Source: Mesonia aestuariivivens (GTDB lineage Bacteria; Bacteroidota; Bacteroidia; Flavobacteriales; Flavobacteriaceae). Taken from it: a stretch of 64,000 nt of DNA. The notes under the pieces were generated by a model. The model ran no database searches. It had not been told where the DNA came from and was given only the letters and a program-made list of their open reading frames with translations. Numbering within the stretch: the stretch's first letter is position 1; each line of letters starts with the position of its first letter. A program made the translations under genes and the position numbers. This document shows, piece after piece, positions 63,358 to 64,000 of the stretch. The DNA lies in NCBI RefSeq assembly GCF_019311235.1, contig NZ_JAHWDF010000008.1:62001-126000 (forward strand). The letters are read 5' to 3'.

Positions 63358-64000
63358 ATGTAACCAGAAGATTTATTGAACGAAGATTTTTTTTATCAAT
63401 TTAAAAACGGAACAGAACTCACTAGCTTTTTAGAACAGCTGCACAAGCGAGGAATCGAGAAGATCCTAGAAGGAGAGCTTGACGCTCATTTAGACTATGA
63501 CAAGCATAAAAAGAGTAAGTCCACCAACCAAAGAAATGGTTACTCAAAGAAGAAACTAAAGACCACTTTGGGAGAGACAGAGATTGCGGTCCCACGAGAT
63601 CGGGAGAGCTCATTTAACCCAATGGTCGTAAAGAAAAGAGAAAGCACCACAGCGGGCATTGAAAATATTATTATCTCCCTTTATGCCAAGGGCATGAGCA
63701 ATAGCGATATTGAAGAACAAATAAGGGAACTCTACGATTTTAATATCTCTACAAGTACAATATCACGGATCACCGATAGGGTGACAGAAGATATAATTGC
63801 TTGGAAAAACAGGCCTCTGGAAGCCACTTATTTAATTGTTTGGATGGATGGCATTGTATTTAAAGTTAGAGAGAACTCTAAAGTTGTGAACAAGACCATT
63901 TACATTGCAGTTGGTTTAAGAGTCGACGGTAAAAAAGAAGTACTTGGACTGTGGCTGGGAAAGAACGAATCTTCCGCTTTTTGGATGAGTGTCCTTACGG
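63358..64000 (+). CDS. IS256-family transposase, 5' part (stop at codon 2, runs off window)
   Basis: The frame opens with ATG-TAA-CCA-GAA at 63358; family members begin M-K/T-PEDLLNEDF, so the second codon has mutated to a stop. From 63364 the frame is open to the window end (212 codons). Visible landmarks: FLEQLHKRGIEKILEGELDAHL, NGYSKKKLKTTLGETEIAVPRD, ISLYAKGMSNSDIEEQIRELY (fragments), ISRITDRV, and IVWMDGIVFKVREN with the first catalytic Asp, then KKEVLGLWLGKNESSAFW. Codon use (CTG, CGG, GGC) differs from the AT-rich neighbours, consistent with a recent arrival. Translation could start only from the TTG at 63376 if the stop is real. Confidence 0.82.

Noticed and set aside
51355-64000. Second attachment-site copy of the tRNA-Leu 3' end
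   Set aside because: No repeat of the T-arm/acceptor sequence was found in the rest of the window, so island boundaries cannot be claimed.
1-64000. CRISPR arrays, rRNA genes and riboswitches
   Set aside because: No regular direct-repeat/spacer pattern, no rRNA-like segments and no recognised riboswitch consensus were seen on either strand by eye.

Overview
The window is AT-rich DNA from a member of the Bacteroidota, most likely a marine-type Flavobacteriaceae (Gramella/Salegentibacter/Mesonia-like). Evidence for this: promoters fit the Bacteroidota pattern TTTG-N17..23-TAnnTTTG, starts lack Shine-Dalgarno sequences, succinate dehydrogenase is the type-B form with a single cytochrome b anchor, threonine dehydrogenase is the SDR type, SpvB/RHS proteins are present, and a type IX secretion (T9SS) sorting domain is visible.

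Layout. 1-5.2 kb: Xaa-Pro aminopeptidase, then the divergent sdhCAB operon. 5.3-8.8 kb: two unidentified genes, then an overlapping three-gene signalling operon (membrane protein, histidine kinase, NarL/LuxR-type regulator). 8.8-17.2 kb: threonine dehydrogenase, a lipoprotein/SnoaL-like pair, an M13 metallopeptidase lipoprotein, an SDR protein, a membrane M28 peptidase, a zinc-ribbon protein and a cold-shock protein. 17.2-27.9 kb: ClC channel/transporter, aspS, a MORN/YwqK protein, glyS, a coiled-coil protein, ComF, an Ig-like lipoprotein, an omega-amidase-like nitrilase and a short SSB. 28-35.3 kb: two Tat-exported ferritin-like proteins, a CBS protein, an HDAC-like hydrolase, metG, LD-carboxypeptidase, YraN and a DUF4174 protein. 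35.5-51.1 kb: a continuous minus-strand housekeeping block (mfd, hydroxyacid dehydrogenase, thioesterase, mgtE, rsmA, DUF4286, TPR protein, serS, HTTM membrane protein, ribF, pth, rplY, prs).

A tRNA-Leu(CAA) at 51.27 kb marks a sharp change. Everything to its left is compact and intact; everything to its right is accessory and mostly decayed. First comes a broken pair of genes, a DEAD/DEFH-box helicase and a T5orf172 GIY-YIG nuclease, each split by stops, indels and (in the helicase) an internal deletion. Then come remnants of another small gene, followed by an intact 2119-residue SpvB/FG-GAP/RHS polymorphic toxin ending in a JAMM (JAB) metallopeptidase-like domain. This has a small lipoprotein directly downstream as the likely immunity protein, and directly upstream a T9SS-sorted partner gene cut by one in-frame TAA. 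The window ends in an IS3-family transposase remnant and the start of an IS256-family transposase whose second codon is a stop.

The strongest candidates for unusual biology are the RHS-JAMM locus with its T9SS partner and lipoprotein, and the decayed helicase/GIY-YIG module next to the tRNA gene. Dispersed stem-loop repeats occur in several intergenic gaps of the core part. Residue positions are counted by hand from the sequence and may be off by a few; family names come from motif recognition, not from a database search.
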